Shown here piece after piece: positions 9,250 through 17,289 of a stretch of 64,000 bases of DNA. The stretch comes from CAWFXC01 sp963819735 (GTDB taxonomy: Bacteria > Actinomycetota > Acidimicrobiia > IMCC26256 > DASPTH01), in contig CAWFXC010000005.1 of the NCBI GenBank assembly GCA_963819735.1, positions 682,001 through 746,000 on the forward strand, given 5' to 3'. The translations under genes were made by a program, and so were the position numbers. Within the stretch, counting starts at the first letter, position 1, and each line of letters begins with the position of its first letter. The notes beneath the pieces were generated by a model, which searched no databases, was not told the DNA's origin, and saw nothing but the letters and a program-made list of their open reading frames with translations.

Positions 9250-9729
9250 ATGGCCGACTACACCGAGACCGAGTTGCGCAACCTGCGCGCGGTGCGCCGT
9301 TTCCTCAACGAGGAGCCGCCGCCCGACGACAAGTCGGAGCTGTTCGCGGAAGACGGCATCTGGTGGAACGGCCTTCCCCTGGCGCATCGCGACGGTGGCA
9401 CCGAGCACCGCGGTCGGGACGCGATCCGCAAGCTGCTCCCGTCGCAGAACACCAACGCGCCGCTCGGGCCCGGTCGCGACAAGTACGACATGGCGACGGC
9501 CGAGATCGCCGACGTGATCACGCTGGCCGACGGCGACTACGTCGTACGCCAGCAGACCTTCCGCGCCACCACCGTCAGGGGCAAGCAGTACCAGAACACC
9601 TATTGCTTCGTGTTCCGCTTCAACGACCGCGGCGAGATCGCGTACCTCACCGAGCACTGGAACACCTGGCACGCCTACCGCGAGCTGTTCAACAACTTCG
9701 ACGTCGAACCCGCCCACCCTCTCGGCTGA
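9250..9729 (+). CDS. NTF2-like / SnoaL-type protein
   Basis: A 159-residue cone-shaped alpha+beta protein. Features are N-terminal helices (ETELRNLRAVRRFLNEEP), an early acidic residue pair (FAEDGIWWNG), and C-terminal strands TYCFVFRFNDRGEIAYLTEHWNTW. The family includes ketosteroid isomerase, limonene-epoxide hydrolase and polyketide cyclases, so the activity is not determined. The promoter looks leaderless: TAGGGT at 9238-9243 is 6 nt before the ATG. It is divergent from the SDR at 8261. Confidence 0.7.
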   Translation: MADYTETELRNLRAVRRFLNEEPPPDDKSELFAEDGIWWNGLPLAHRDGGTEHRGRDAIRKLLPSQNTNAPLGPGRDKYDMATAEIADVITLADGDYVVRQQTFRATTVRGKQYQNTYCFVFRFNDRGEIAYLTEHWNTWHAYRELFNNFDVEPAHPLG

Positions 9730-9804
9730 CTCCGAACCGCCCTCTCCTTTCCGCAACCTGCGTCGGCAGAGGTCGTATAAGGGCCTCGAACGACGCACGT
9801 TCGA

Positions 9805-10575
9805 CTAGCAGTGGGCGCCACCGTCGATGCGGATGGCGGTGCCGGTGACGAAGCGGCCGTCGTCGGATGCGAGCATCGCGATCACCGACGCCACGACGTC
9901 GGGCGGCGCGAAGCCCTCGGCCAGGATCGGCGACATCTTGCTGAAGAGACCCCAGTCGGCGTCGGACGGGAGCATCCCCGGTGTGGTCTCGGTGATGCCG
10001 CTCTCGATGCTGCCGGGGGCGACGGCGACGGCGCGGATGCCGCGCTTGCCGTACTCGAGCGCGAGGGCGTGGGTCATCGCGTCGATGCCGCCCTTGCTCG
10101 CCGCGTAGGCCGCCATGTACGGGTGACCGAACGCGGCCGACGTGGAGCTGAAGTTCACGATCACCGCGTGCTCGCTCTCGAGCAGCGCGGGGATGGCGGC
10201 ACGGGTCACGAGGAACGTACCGGTGAGGTTCACGTTGATCACCAGGTTCCACAGGTCGAGGCTGCACTCGTGCGTGTGCGCGGAACGCAGGATGCCGGCC
10301 GCGTTGACCAGCACGTCGAGCCCGCCGAGCCGGCCCACCGTGGCGGTCATCGTCTCGCCGACCGCGGCCTCGTCGGCGATGTCGAGCACGCCGGTGGTGA
10401 GGCGGTCGGCGATGCCGTCGGCCTCGGCCAGCTCGACGGTGTGATCGAGGCCCTTGCCGTCGACGTCGACGGTGTGCACGGTGCCGGCCTCGCGCAGCAG
10501 GCGCAGCACGGTGGCTCGGCCGATGCCCGAGCCGCCACCGGTGACGATGATGCGCCGGTCGTCGAATCTCTCCAT
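9805..10575 (-). CDS. SDR oxidoreductase (3-oxoacyl-ACP-reductase-like)
   Basis: Classical SDR of 256 residues with the cofactor motif IIVTGGGSGIGRATV, LDVLVNAAGIL, the active-site Ser region VNFSSTSAAFG and YAASK. The C-terminal cofactor loop VAPGSIESGITET and the closing GTAIRIDGGAHC are standard. It starts at 10575 (MERFDDRR). It is divergent from the FMN 2-hydroxyacid dehydrogenase with 58 bp between starts. Acyl or alcohol substrate unknown. Confidence 0.8.
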   Translation of the reverse strand: MERFDDRRIIVTGGGSGIGRATVLRLLREAGTVHTVDVDGKGLDHTVELAEADGIADRLTTGVLDIADEAAVGETMTATVGRLGGLDVLVNAAGILRSAHTHECSLDLWNLVINVNLTGTFLVTRAAIPALLESEHAVIVNFSSTSAAFGHPYMAAYAASKGGIDAMTHALALEYGKRGIRAVAVAPGSIESGITETTPGMLPSDADWGLFSKMSPILAEGFAPPDVVASVIAMLASDDGRFVTGTAIRIDGGAHC

Positions 10576-10633
10576 GGTGGTGCTCCGATCAGAAACAGGT
10601 GAATCTGCCGCTGTCTCTTCTAGCATTCATCCG

Positions 10634-11866
10634 ATGATCGAGACGCTGCGGTCAGTCCTCAAGTTCCGCCGCCTCGAACTCGACCCGGTGGCGCGACGCC
10701 TGGCCCGAGTCGCCAATGTCGACGATCTGCGCACGATCGCCCGTCGCCGTCTGCCGCGCGGCGTGTTCGACTACATCGACGGCGGTGCGGAGGACGAACG
10801 CACGCTGGCCGAGAACGCGGCCGCCTACGCCCGCATCGAGTTCCGGCCGCGGGTGCTGCGCGGCGTCGGCGCCGTCGACCCGTCGACCACCCTGCTCGGC
10901 CGCGAGCTCCCGTTGCCGCTCGCGCTCGCACCCACCGGGTTCACCCGCATCGCCGATCCCGACGGCGAGCTGGCGGTGGCGCGGGCCGCCGACCGGGCCC
11001 GCCTGCCGTACACGCTCTCGACGCTCGGGACCCGTTCGATCGAGGAGGTGGCAGCGGTCAGCGGCGGTCGCAAGTGGTTCCAGCTCTACATGTTCCGCGA
11101 CCGGGGGCTGGTCGAGCAGATGATCAAGCGCGCCGCCGCGGCCGAGTACGAGGCGCTCGTCCTCACCGTCGACCTCGTGGTGCACGGCCGGCGCGAGCGC
11201 GACGTCCGCCGCGGCTTCTCGCTGCCGCCGGAGATCGGGCTCGACACGATGATCGAGGGCGCGATCCACCCGAAGTGGACGTGGGACTTCGTGCGCGCCG
11301 AACCGATCCGGTTCGCCAACGTCGCCGGCCGCGACGTGGGTGACGGCTCCACCGCAGTCTCGCTCGCCGACTACATCCACACGCAGATGGATCCCGGCCT
11401 CTCCTGGGACGACGTCGAGTGGCTGAAGTCGGTGTGGGACGGCCCGCTCGTGATCAAGGGCATCCAGAGCGTCGCCGACGCGCGCCTCGCGGCCGAGCAC
11501 GAGGTCGCCGCCATCATCCTCTCGAACCACGGCGGTCGACAATTGGATTCGGCGCCCGCCACCGTCGACCTCGTCGCGCCGGTGGTCGACGCGGTCGGCG
11601 ATCAGGTCGAGGTGATCACCGACGGCGGTGTGCGGCGCGGCAGCGACATCGTCAAGGCGGTGGCGCTCGGAGCCCGCGCGTGCATGATCGGACGCGCGTA
11701 CCTCTACGGGCTCGGCGCGGCCGGGGAGCGCGGGGTCGACTACGTGCTCAACCTGCTCGACGCCGACGTGCGCCGCACCATGGCCCTGATCGGTGCCCGC
11801 ACGGTGGCCGATCTCACCCCGGAGCTGGTTCAGCGCCCGGGTACGGTGCCGCCGTCGACGGTGTAG
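10634..11866 (+). CDS. FMN-dependent alpha-hydroxyacid dehydrogenase (LldD-like)
   Basis: TIM-barrel flavoprotein oxidising an L-2-hydroxyacid to the 2-oxoacid. The N-terminus has RRLPRGVFDYIDGGAEDE, the FMN-domain signature. The proton-abstracting His lies in SNHGGRQLD (near residue 299), followed by the phosphate-binding DGGVRRGSD and LGARACMIGR. The length of 410 residues is normal. The promoter looks leaderless, with TAGCAT at 10621-10626, 7 nt before the ATG. It converges with the SDR at 11830 and the coding ends overlap by 37 bp. Lactate, mandelate or glycolate specificity cannot be assigned. Confidence 0.85.
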   Translation: MIETLRSVLKFRRLELDPVARRLARVANVDDLRTIARRRLPRGVFDYIDGGAEDERTLAENAAAYARIEFRPRVLRGVGAVDPSTTLLGRELPLPLALAPTGFTRIADPDGELAVARAADRARLPYTLSTLGTRSIEEVAAVSGGRKWFQLYMFRDRGLVEQMIKRAAAAEYEALVLTVDLVVHGRRERDVRRGFSLPPEIGLDTMIEGAIHPKWTWDFVRAEPIRFANVAGRDVGDGSTAVSLADYIHTQMDPGLSWDDVEWLKSVWDGPLVIKGIQSVADARLAAEHEVAAIILSNHGGRQLDSAPATVDLVAPVVDAVGDQVEVITDGGVRRGSDIVKAVALGARACMIGRAYLYGLGAAGERGVDYVLNLLDADVRRTMALIGARTVADLTPELVQRPGTVPPSTV

Positions 11867-12660
11867 AGCTGCCCGGTGATCCACGACCCCTGGTCGGAAC
11901 AGAGGTAGACGGTCATCCACGCGATGTCGTCGCCGGAGCCGGCCCGCCGGAGCGGGATCATGCGGGTCACGAGGTTGTCCCACTCCGGGCCGCGCGGGAT
12001 GTCGTCCATGCGGTACGTGTCGATGATGCCGGGGCAGATCGCGTTCACGCGCACACCGCTGGGGCCGAGCTCGCCCGACATCGCGCTGGTCAGCGCGTGG
12101 ATCCCGGCCTTCGACGCCGCGTAGGCCGCGGTGCGGGGCGCCATCATCTTCCCGCCGATCGACGAGATGTTGACGATGCTGCCGCCGTCACCCTGGGCGA
12201 CGATGCGCCGGGCGAAAGCGCGGCTCATGTAGAAGGTGCCGTTGAGGTTCACGTCGATCACGGTGCGCCATTGCTCGACCTCGAGGTCGACGACGGGGAC
12301 GCGATCGTCGCCGCGGGCGGCACCGGCGTTGTTGACGACGATGTCGACGCGCCCGAGCTCGTCGACCACGCGGGCCGCGAGCAGGTCGACCGCGTCGGGG
12401 TCCGAGACGTCGCTCACGACCGCGAGGGCGCGGCGGCCAAGGGCCCGGACCTCGTCGGCCACGGAGTCGATGTCGCGCCAGCCGACCGCCTTCTCGTCGT
12501 CGGGATAGCGCTCGGGGGCGCGCCCGGTACCGGTGAGCACGACGTCGCACCCGGCGCGCGCCAGCTCCACCGCGATGGGGCGGCCGATCGACCGCATCCG
12601 GCCCGCCCCGGTGACCACCGCCACCTTGTCTTCGAGACCGGTGAGCATCAAGCCCGCCAT
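11830..12660 (-). CDS. SDR oxidoreductase
   Basis: NAD(P)-dependent SDR of 276 residues. The cofactor loop is extended (VVTGAGRMRSIGRPIAVEL), unlike the usual TGxxxGIG spacing; that form occurs in reductases with variable cofactor loops. DIVVNNAGAAR, NISSIGGKMM, YAASK and the terminal GQLYTVDGG complete the fold. The start at 12660 (MAGLMLTG) is chosen; an in-frame GTG at 12666 would add two residues. Its 3' end overlaps the FMN dehydrogenase by 37 bp, and it is divergent from the TauD gene across about 107 bp. Confidence 0.8.
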   Translation of the reverse strand: MAGLMLTGLEDKVAVVTGAGRMRSIGRPIAVELARAGCDVVLTGTGRAPERYPDDEKAVGWRDIDSVADEVRALGRRALAVVSDVSDPDAVDLLAARVVDELGRVDIVVNNAGAARGDDRVPVVDLEVEQWRTVIDVNLNGTFYMSRAFARRIVAQGDGGSIVNISSIGGKMMAPRTAAYAASKAGIHALTSAMSGELGPSGVRVNAICPGIIDTYRMDDIPRGPEWDNLVTRMIPLRRAGSGDDIAWMTVYLCSDQGSWITGQLYTVDGGTVPGR

Positions 12661-12767
12661 GGGCACCCGCCTTTCCTGCTGTGGGTCAGCCGCAGATGTC
12701 CGGCACCGGCGGTGAGTCTGTCAGAGTGGAGTTCGGTCCCGACGGCCCGGGGCGAGAGGAGACGCGC

Positions 12768-13574
12768 GTGGAGACCACGAAGCTGAACGGCGCGCTGGCG
12801 GCGCGTGTGACCGGCATCGACTGGGACGCCGGCCTGCGCGACGGCGACCTGAAGGAGATCGCCGACGCACTCGCCGAGCACGGAGTGCTGGCGGTGGCGG
12901 CAGCCGGGATGCGGCCCGAGCAGCACGTGCAACTGGCCGCGCACTTCGGCGAGCTCGAACACCACGCGTTCTTCGAGAACCAGGGCCCGGGCCGCGAGCA
13001 CATCACCGTGCTCGACTCCGCGCGCGGCGACAAGTCGAGCATGTGGCACATCGACGAGCAGTTCCTCGAGCGACCGCCGATCGTGACGATGACCCACGCG
13101 CTGCAGGTGCCGGCGTTCGGCGGCGACACCTCGTTCATCAGCCTCCACGCCGCGTACGACGGCCTCTCGCCCAAGATGCAGGGCTATCTCGACGGTCTGT
13201 ATGCGGTGCACGACCTCGCGCGCATCGCCGAGATGGTCTGGCAGGGCGGCCACGGCGGGCCGGAGCAGTTCGCGGAATCGCTGCTGAAGGGCAAGCAGGC
13301 GAGTCATCCCGTCGTGCTCGTCCACCCCGTCACCGGGCGCCAGGCGCTCTACGTGTCGCCCACCTACACCCGCTTCATCCAGGGGATCTCGATGGGCGAG
13401 AGCCGGGCGATCCTCGGCTACCTGTACGAACACGTGCAGCGACCGGAGTTCGCGTACCGGCACCGGTGGGAGGTCGGCGACCTGCTCGTCTGGGACAACC
13501 GCAGCGTCATGCACCACGCCGCGTTCGACTACACCGACCGCCGGATCATGCACCGGATCTCCGTGCTCGGGTGA
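12768..13574 (+). CDS. TauD/TfdA family Fe(II)/2-oxoglutarate dioxygenase
   Basis: Non-heme iron oxygenase that couples 2-oxoglutarate decarboxylation to hydroxylation, often with release of sulfite or an alkyl group. The facial triad is visible: H94 and D96 in WHIDEQF and H262 in RRIMHRISVLG. The start is taken as GTG 12768 because GAGAGGA (12753-12760) gives a Shine-Dalgarno and the reading VETTKLNGALAARVTGID aligns with normal TauD N-termini; longer in-frame starts exist at 12681 and 12696. The stop overlaps the GTG of the downstream hydrolase, implying translational coupling and a shared pathway. Confidence 0.8.
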   Translation: METTKLNGALAARVTGIDWDAGLRDGDLKEIADALAEHGVLAVAAAGMRPEQHVQLAAHFGELEHHAFFENQGPGREHITVLDSARGDKSSMWHIDEQFLERPPIVTMTHALQVPAFGGDTSFISLHAAYDGLSPKMQGYLDGLYAVHDLARIAEMVWQGGHGGPEQFAESLLKGKQASHPVVLVHPVTGRQALYVSPTYTRFIQGISMGESRAILGYLYEHVQRPEFAYRHRWEVGDLLVWDNRSVMHHAAFDYTDRRIMHRISVLG

Positions 13575-14440
13575 CGGCCTGGGAGGCACTCGGTGAATAC
13601 CGCGAGCTGGCCGGGCACCGGATCTTCACCATCTCGGCGCCGGCGCTCGGCCCCGAGCGCGCCGAACCACTGCTCGTGCTCCACGGTTTCCCCACCTCGT
13701 CGTACGACTTCCACTCGGTGCTCGACGACCTGCGCCGGGACCGGCGGGTGCTGCTGCTCGACTTCCTCGGCTACGGGTACTCGGCCAAGCCCGACCTGCG
13801 ATACTCGATCTCGTTGCAGGCCGACGTCGTCGTCGCGCTCACCACCGAGCTCGGCATCGGCGAAGTCGCGCTGTTGACCCACGACATGGGCGACACCGTC
13901 GGTGGCGAGCTGCTGGCGCGCCATATGGACGGTGCGTGGCCGGTGCAGGTGACGCGGCGCGTCCTGGCCAACGGCAGCATCTACATCGACATGGCGCACC
14001 TCAGCGCGGGCCAGCAGTTCCTGCTCGCGCTGCCTGACGCGCGCCTGGCCGCGGCCGACGCACTCGGGGCCGACGCGGTCAAGGCGGGACTGACCGCGAC
14101 GTACAGTGCGGACTCCACGGTCGAAGCCGACGAGCTCGACGCGCACTGGCAGTTGATCGCGCACGCCGACGGCGAGCGCATGCTCCCGAGATTGATCCGC
14201 TACATCGAGGACCGTCGGCGCGACGAGTCGAGATACACCGGTGCGATCGTCGACCACCCGTCGCCGCTCGGCATCGTGTGGGGCGTCGACGATCCGATTG
14301 CGGTCGTCGCCATGGCGACGCGCCTCCAGGCCGAACGCCCGGACGCGTCCCTGAACCTGCTCGACGGGGTAGGCCACTACCCGATGATCGAATCGCCCTC
14401 GCGGTTCGCCGACGCCGTCGCGCTCACGCTGCGCCCCTGA
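13571..14440 (+). CDS. Alpha/beta hydrolase, haloalkane-dehalogenase-like
   Basis: A 289-residue alpha/beta hydrolase. The oxyanion motif is LHGFPTSSYDF. The nucleophile elbow reads THDMGDTVG, with Asp as nucleophile as in haloalkane dehalogenases and epoxide hydrolases rather than Ser. The acid is in WGVDDPI and the base in DGVGHYPMIE. An Asp nucleophile points to dehalogenase or epoxide-hydrolase chemistry. The GTG start overlaps the TauD stop (GTGA), so the two enzymes probably act in sequence. Substrate unknown. Confidence 0.8.
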   Translation: MTAWEALGEYRELAGHRIFTISAPALGPERAEPLLVLHGFPTSSYDFHSVLDDLRRDRRVLLLDFLGYGYSAKPDLRYSISLQADVVVALTTELGIGEVALLTHDMGDTVGGELLARHMDGAWPVQVTRRVLANGSIYIDMAHLSAGQQFLLALPDARLAAADALGADAVKAGLTATYSADSTVEADELDAHWQLIAHADGERMLPRLIRYIEDRRRDESRYTGAIVDHPSPLGIVWGVDDPIAVVAMATRLQAERPDASLNLLDGVGHYPMIESPSRFADAVALTLRP

Positions 14441-14471
14441 TTGTCGGCGCGTTGATCGGCAGCGGTGAGCG

Positions 14472-15233
14472 TCAGCTACCGGCGCGGTCGAGGAGCTTCT
14501 GTACCGGCGCGAGATCGAAGGGGTGGCCGGTCATCACGATCAGGTGGGTCGCACCCGCGTCGAGGTAGGCGTCGACGTCGTCGACCTCGGACTGCCCGAT
14601 GCCGACGGTGCGTTCGATCTCGGCGGGATCGCGCCCGACCTCGGTGCACCACTGGTCGAGCACCTGGTTCTTGTGCGCGAAGTTGGCCGGGGGCCCGAAC
14701 GTGTTCCAGCCGTCGGCGTGCTCGGCGACCAGCCGGAGCGTGACCTTCTCGCCGCCGCCCCCGATCAGGATCGGCAGCTTCCCGACCGGCGGCGGGTTGA
14801 GGACCGCGAGCCGCGACTTGATGCGGGGGAGCGCGTCGCCGAGCGCGTGCAGGCGGCCGATGGCAGTGCCGAAGTCGTAGCCGTACTCGTCGTAATCGCG
14901 TTCGAACCAGCCCGACCCGATCCCGAGCACGAGCCGGCCGCCCGACAGCTGCGAGACGGTGCGGGCCATGTCGGCGAGCAGCTCGGGGTTGCGGTACGAA
15001 TTGCAGCCCACCAGGGCACCGAAGGTCGCGTGTTCGGTGTCGACCGCCATCGCCGCCAGCAACGACCAGCACTCGAAGTGCGCGGCGTCGGGATCGCCGT
15101 AGAGCGGGAAGAAGTGGTCCCAGGTCCAGATGCTGTCGACGCCCATCGCGTCGGCCGCCTGCCACGCGGCGCGGATGTCGCCGATGGTGGTGTTCTGCGG
15201 CTGGAGTTGGACTCCGACCTTGAAGCTGCCCAT
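14472..15233 (-). CDS. LLM-class F420-dependent oxidoreductase
   Basis: Luciferase-like TIM-barrel protein of 253 residues. It begins FKVGVQLQPQNTTIGDIRAAW and contains GVDSIWTWDHFFPLYG, the FMN/F420 strand SGGRLVLGIGSGWFERDY (about residues 98-115) and PILIGGGGEKVTLRLVAEHADG. These match the F420-dependent LLM group (TIGR03560-like). The start at 15233 (MGSFKV) is chosen. It is divergent from the PNPOx-like gene with 61 bp between. Substrate unknown. Confidence 0.8.
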   Translation of the reverse strand: MGSFKVGVQLQPQNTTIGDIRAAWQAADAMGVDSIWTWDHFFPLYGDPDAAHFECWSLLAAMAVDTEHATFGALVGCNSYRNPELLADMARTVSQLSGGRLVLGIGSGWFERDYDEYGYDFGTAIGRLHALGDALPRIKSRLAVLNPPPVGKLPILIGGGGEKVTLRLVAEHADGWNTFGPPANFAHKNQVLDQWCTEVGRDPAEIERTVGIGQSEVDDVDAYLDAGATHLIVMTGHPFDLAPVQKLLDRAGS

Positions 15234-15282
15234 GGTGTTCCTCTCGAGCGGGAATTCGCAGGCTAGGGGCCGCGGTCGCAAA

Positions 15283-15288
15283 TAGCCT
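15283..15288 (+). promoter_or_regulatory. Leaderless -10 element (TAGCCT)
   Basis: TAGCCT is 6 nt before the ATG at 15295 with no Shine-Dalgarno between, matching the leaderless promoter geometry seen at many starts in this window. Confidence 0.5.
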
Positions 15289-15294
15289 GGGGTC

Positions 15295-15840
15295 ATGGGC
15301 CGGACACGCGAGCGCATCGACGAGAACGTGGCCGCGTTCCTCGAGGAGCAGTCGGTGTTCTTCGTCGGCACCGCGCCGTTGGCGGAGTCGGGGCACGTCA
15401 ACGTGTCGCCGAAGGGATGCCGGGGCACGTTCGCGGTGATCGATCCCGTGCGCGTGGCCTACCTCGATCTCACCGGTAGCGGCGTCGAGACCATCGCCCA
15501 CCTGCGGGAGAACGGCCGGATCACCTTGATGTTCTGCGCGTTCGACGGTGCGCCGCGCATCGTGCGGGTCACCGGCACCGGCGAAGCGGTGTTCCCCGAC
15601 GACGCACGGTTCGCCGTGCTGGCCGCGCGCTTCCCGGAGCTACCGGGCGTGCGGTCGGTGATCGTGGTCGCGGTCGACCGCGTCGCCGACTCGTGCGGGT
15701 ACGGCGTGCCGCGCATGGAGCTGCTGGGTGAGCGTGACCGGTTGCAGCAATGGTCGCGGAAGCAGGGCGACGCCGGACTGGCCGACTACCGCCGGAAGAA
15801 CAACGCGTCGAGCATCGACGGGCTCTCCGGGATCACGTGA
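15295..15840 (+). CDS. Pyridoxamine-5'-phosphate-oxidase-fold (split barrel) flavin/F420-binding protein
   Basis: A 181-residue split-barrel protein. Family motifs are FFVGTAPLAESGHVNVSPKG at the start, VAYLDLTGSGVETIAHLRENGRITLMF in the middle and RVTGTGEAV on the closing strand. The C-terminus (SCGYGVPRMELLGERD) matches the PNPOx-like group that reduces or binds small molecules with FMN or F420. A true PNP oxidase role is unlikely. The stop overlaps the GTG of the VOC gene (GTGA), so the two are translationally coupled. Confidence 0.75.
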   Translation: MGRTRERIDENVAAFLEEQSVFFVGTAPLAESGHVNVSPKGCRGTFAVIDPVRVAYLDLTGSGVETIAHLRENGRITLMFCAFDGAPRIVRVTGTGEAVFPDDARFAVLAARFPELPGVRSVIVVAVDRVADSCGYGVPRMELLGERDRLQQWSRKQGDAGLADYRRKNNASSIDGLSGIT

Positions 15841-16205
15841 GCGACACGCACCCGATCGCGATGATCAACGCAGTCACGCTGGTCACCGCCGACATGGCCG
15901 AGTCGGTGGCGTTCTACGGCGCACTCGGGTTCGTCGCCAGTGTCGGCGGAGCGGACGCGCCGTTCACGACCTACCCGGTCGGCGCCGGATTCCTCAACGT
16001 GCAACTCGACCGTGCCCACGCGCCGGTCCCGGCGATCTGGGGCCGGGTCGTGTTCTGGGTCGACGACGTCGATGCGCTGCACGCGCGCGCCCGCGCACAC
16101 GGGTACGAGCCCTCGACCGCGCCGTCCGACGCACCGTGGGGTGAGCGCTACTTCCACATCCACGATCCCGACGGCCACGAGCTGAGCTTCGCCCGGCCTC
16201 TCTGA
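15837..16205 (+). CDS. VOC-superfamily protein
   Basis: A 122-residue VOC protein. Module 1 is AVTLVTADMAESVAFYGALG; module 2 has RVVFWVDDVDALHARARAHG, and the final strand HDPDGHELSFARPL carries a Glu ligand. The start is the GTG overlapping the previous stop, with MSDTHPIAMIN leading straight into the first strand. Probably cotranscribed with the split-barrel protein. Function beyond the fold is unknown. Confidence 0.75.
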   Translation: MSDTHPIAMINAVTLVTADMAESVAFYGALGFVASVGGADAPFTTYPVGAGFLNVQLDRAHAPVPAIWGRVVFWVDDVDALHARARAHGYEPSTAPSDAPWGERYFHIHDPDGHELSFARPL

Positions 16206-16246
16206 GGCGCGGCGGTCGACCGTTCCGTTGGGCGCGCCGCGTCGGT

Positions 16247-17263
16247 TCAGGCGAGCCGATCGCGGTCGTGGGGTGCGTCCCAGTTCTCGTCGGGGCCTGC
16301 GGGCACGATGCGGTGGGTGCGGATGCCGGCGCCGGTGCCGTACGTGCCGCGCTTGATGTGGTCGAGGTTCGTGGTCTCACCGAACGCGGGGCGCTGGTAC
16401 AGATCGCGCGCGTACGCCCAGAGGTAGGGGTAGTCGACCAGCCGGTGCAGATTGAGCCGGCCGAGGGGAACCGCGACGGCGTCGAAACGGACCAGGTTCA
16501 CGTAGAGCAGCAGGTCGGCATCGGTGATGGTGTCGCCGGTGAGGAAGCGGTGCGTCGCCAGGTGCGTGTCGAACCGCTCGAGCGCACCGAACACGCGCGC
16601 ACTCACCGCGTCGTAGTCGGCCTGGGTGGCCGCGCCCATCGCGGCGTAGGCGCCGGTGGCGAGGTTGGCCACGATCTCACCGTTCCACGCGTCGATCTCC
16701 GCCCGCTTGCTCTCGGGGTAGAGGGCGACGGTGGGATCGGACCACGCCTCGAAACGGGTCTCGAGGTCGACGGTGAGCGTGGCGTAGTGGTTGCTCACCA
16801 ACCGCCCGGTGGTGCGGTCCCACAGCGCGGGCACCGAGATGTGCCCGGCGAACGCGGGGTCGGTAGCGAGGTACGCCTCGTGCAGGAGAGTGAAGCCGTT
16901 GATCGGGTCGGGCTCGTGGCCTTCTCCCTCGCGGAAGGCCCAGCCCCGGCCGTCGCGCACCGGGTCGACCGCCGACCACGACACGACGTCGTCGAGGCCG
17001 CGGAGCTTCAACGCGATGAGTGGCCGCTGCGCCCACGGGCAGTAGAGCGAGAAGTACAGGTGGTAGCGGCCGGGCTCGGCCCGGAAGCCGGTGGAGTCGT
17101 CGTCGGCGATGCGGCCGTCGATCGGGTACACGAGGGTGGCCATGTCGCCGTGGCGTACGTAGGCACCGGGCGGGGGTGCGTAGTCGCCGTAGGCCTCGAA
17201 GTCGACCGGGCTCGCCACTGGTGCGTTCGTGGTGGTGCTGGGGTTGTGCGAGGTGGTGGTCAT
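16247..17263 (-). CDS. Xi-class glutathione S-transferase / thiol-hydroquinone reductase
   Basis: Thioredoxin-fold N-domain plus helical C-domain, 338 residues. The catalytic Cys is in YFSLYCPWAQR (near residue 75), the Xi-class motif of S-glutathionyl-hydroquinone reductases (ECM4/YqjG). The cis-Pro region reads ISVPALWD and is followed by SNHYATLTVDLE. The C-domain has RFLTGDTITDADLLLYVNLVRFD. If the host is actinobacterial the physiological thiol may be mycothiol rather than glutathione; that is inference. It lies 26 nt downstream of the kinase gene on the same strand. Confidence 0.8.
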   Translation of the reverse strand: MTTTSHNPSTTTNAPVASPVDFEAYGDYAPPPGAYVRHGDMATLVYPIDGRIADDDSTGFRAEPGRYHLYFSLYCPWAQRPLIALKLRGLDDVVSWSAVDPVRDGRGWAFREGEGHEPDPINGFTLLHEAYLATDPAFAGHISVPALWDRTTGRLVSNHYATLTVDLETRFEAWSDPTVALYPESKRAEIDAWNGEIVANLATGAYAAMGAATQADYDAVSARVFGALERFDTHLATHRFLTGDTITDADLLLYVNLVRFDAVAVPLGRLNLHRLVDYPYLWAYARDLYQRPAFGETTNLDHIKRGTYGTGAGIRTHRIVPAGPDENWDAPHDRDRLA

Positions 17264-17289
17264 GCGGGGGCCTCCTCGAATTCCAGTGC

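Noticed and set aside
9786..9804. TCGAAC...GTTCGA inverted repeat considered as a second LexA box
   Set aside because: The GAAC and GTTC half sites are 7 bp apart rather than 4, and it sits at the 3' end of a gene, not in a promoter.
12715..12725. TCTGTCAGA near the TauD start compared with the 8248 palindrome
   Set aside because: It shares only TGTCAGA, and a single short half site between divergent genes is not enough to claim a shared regulator.
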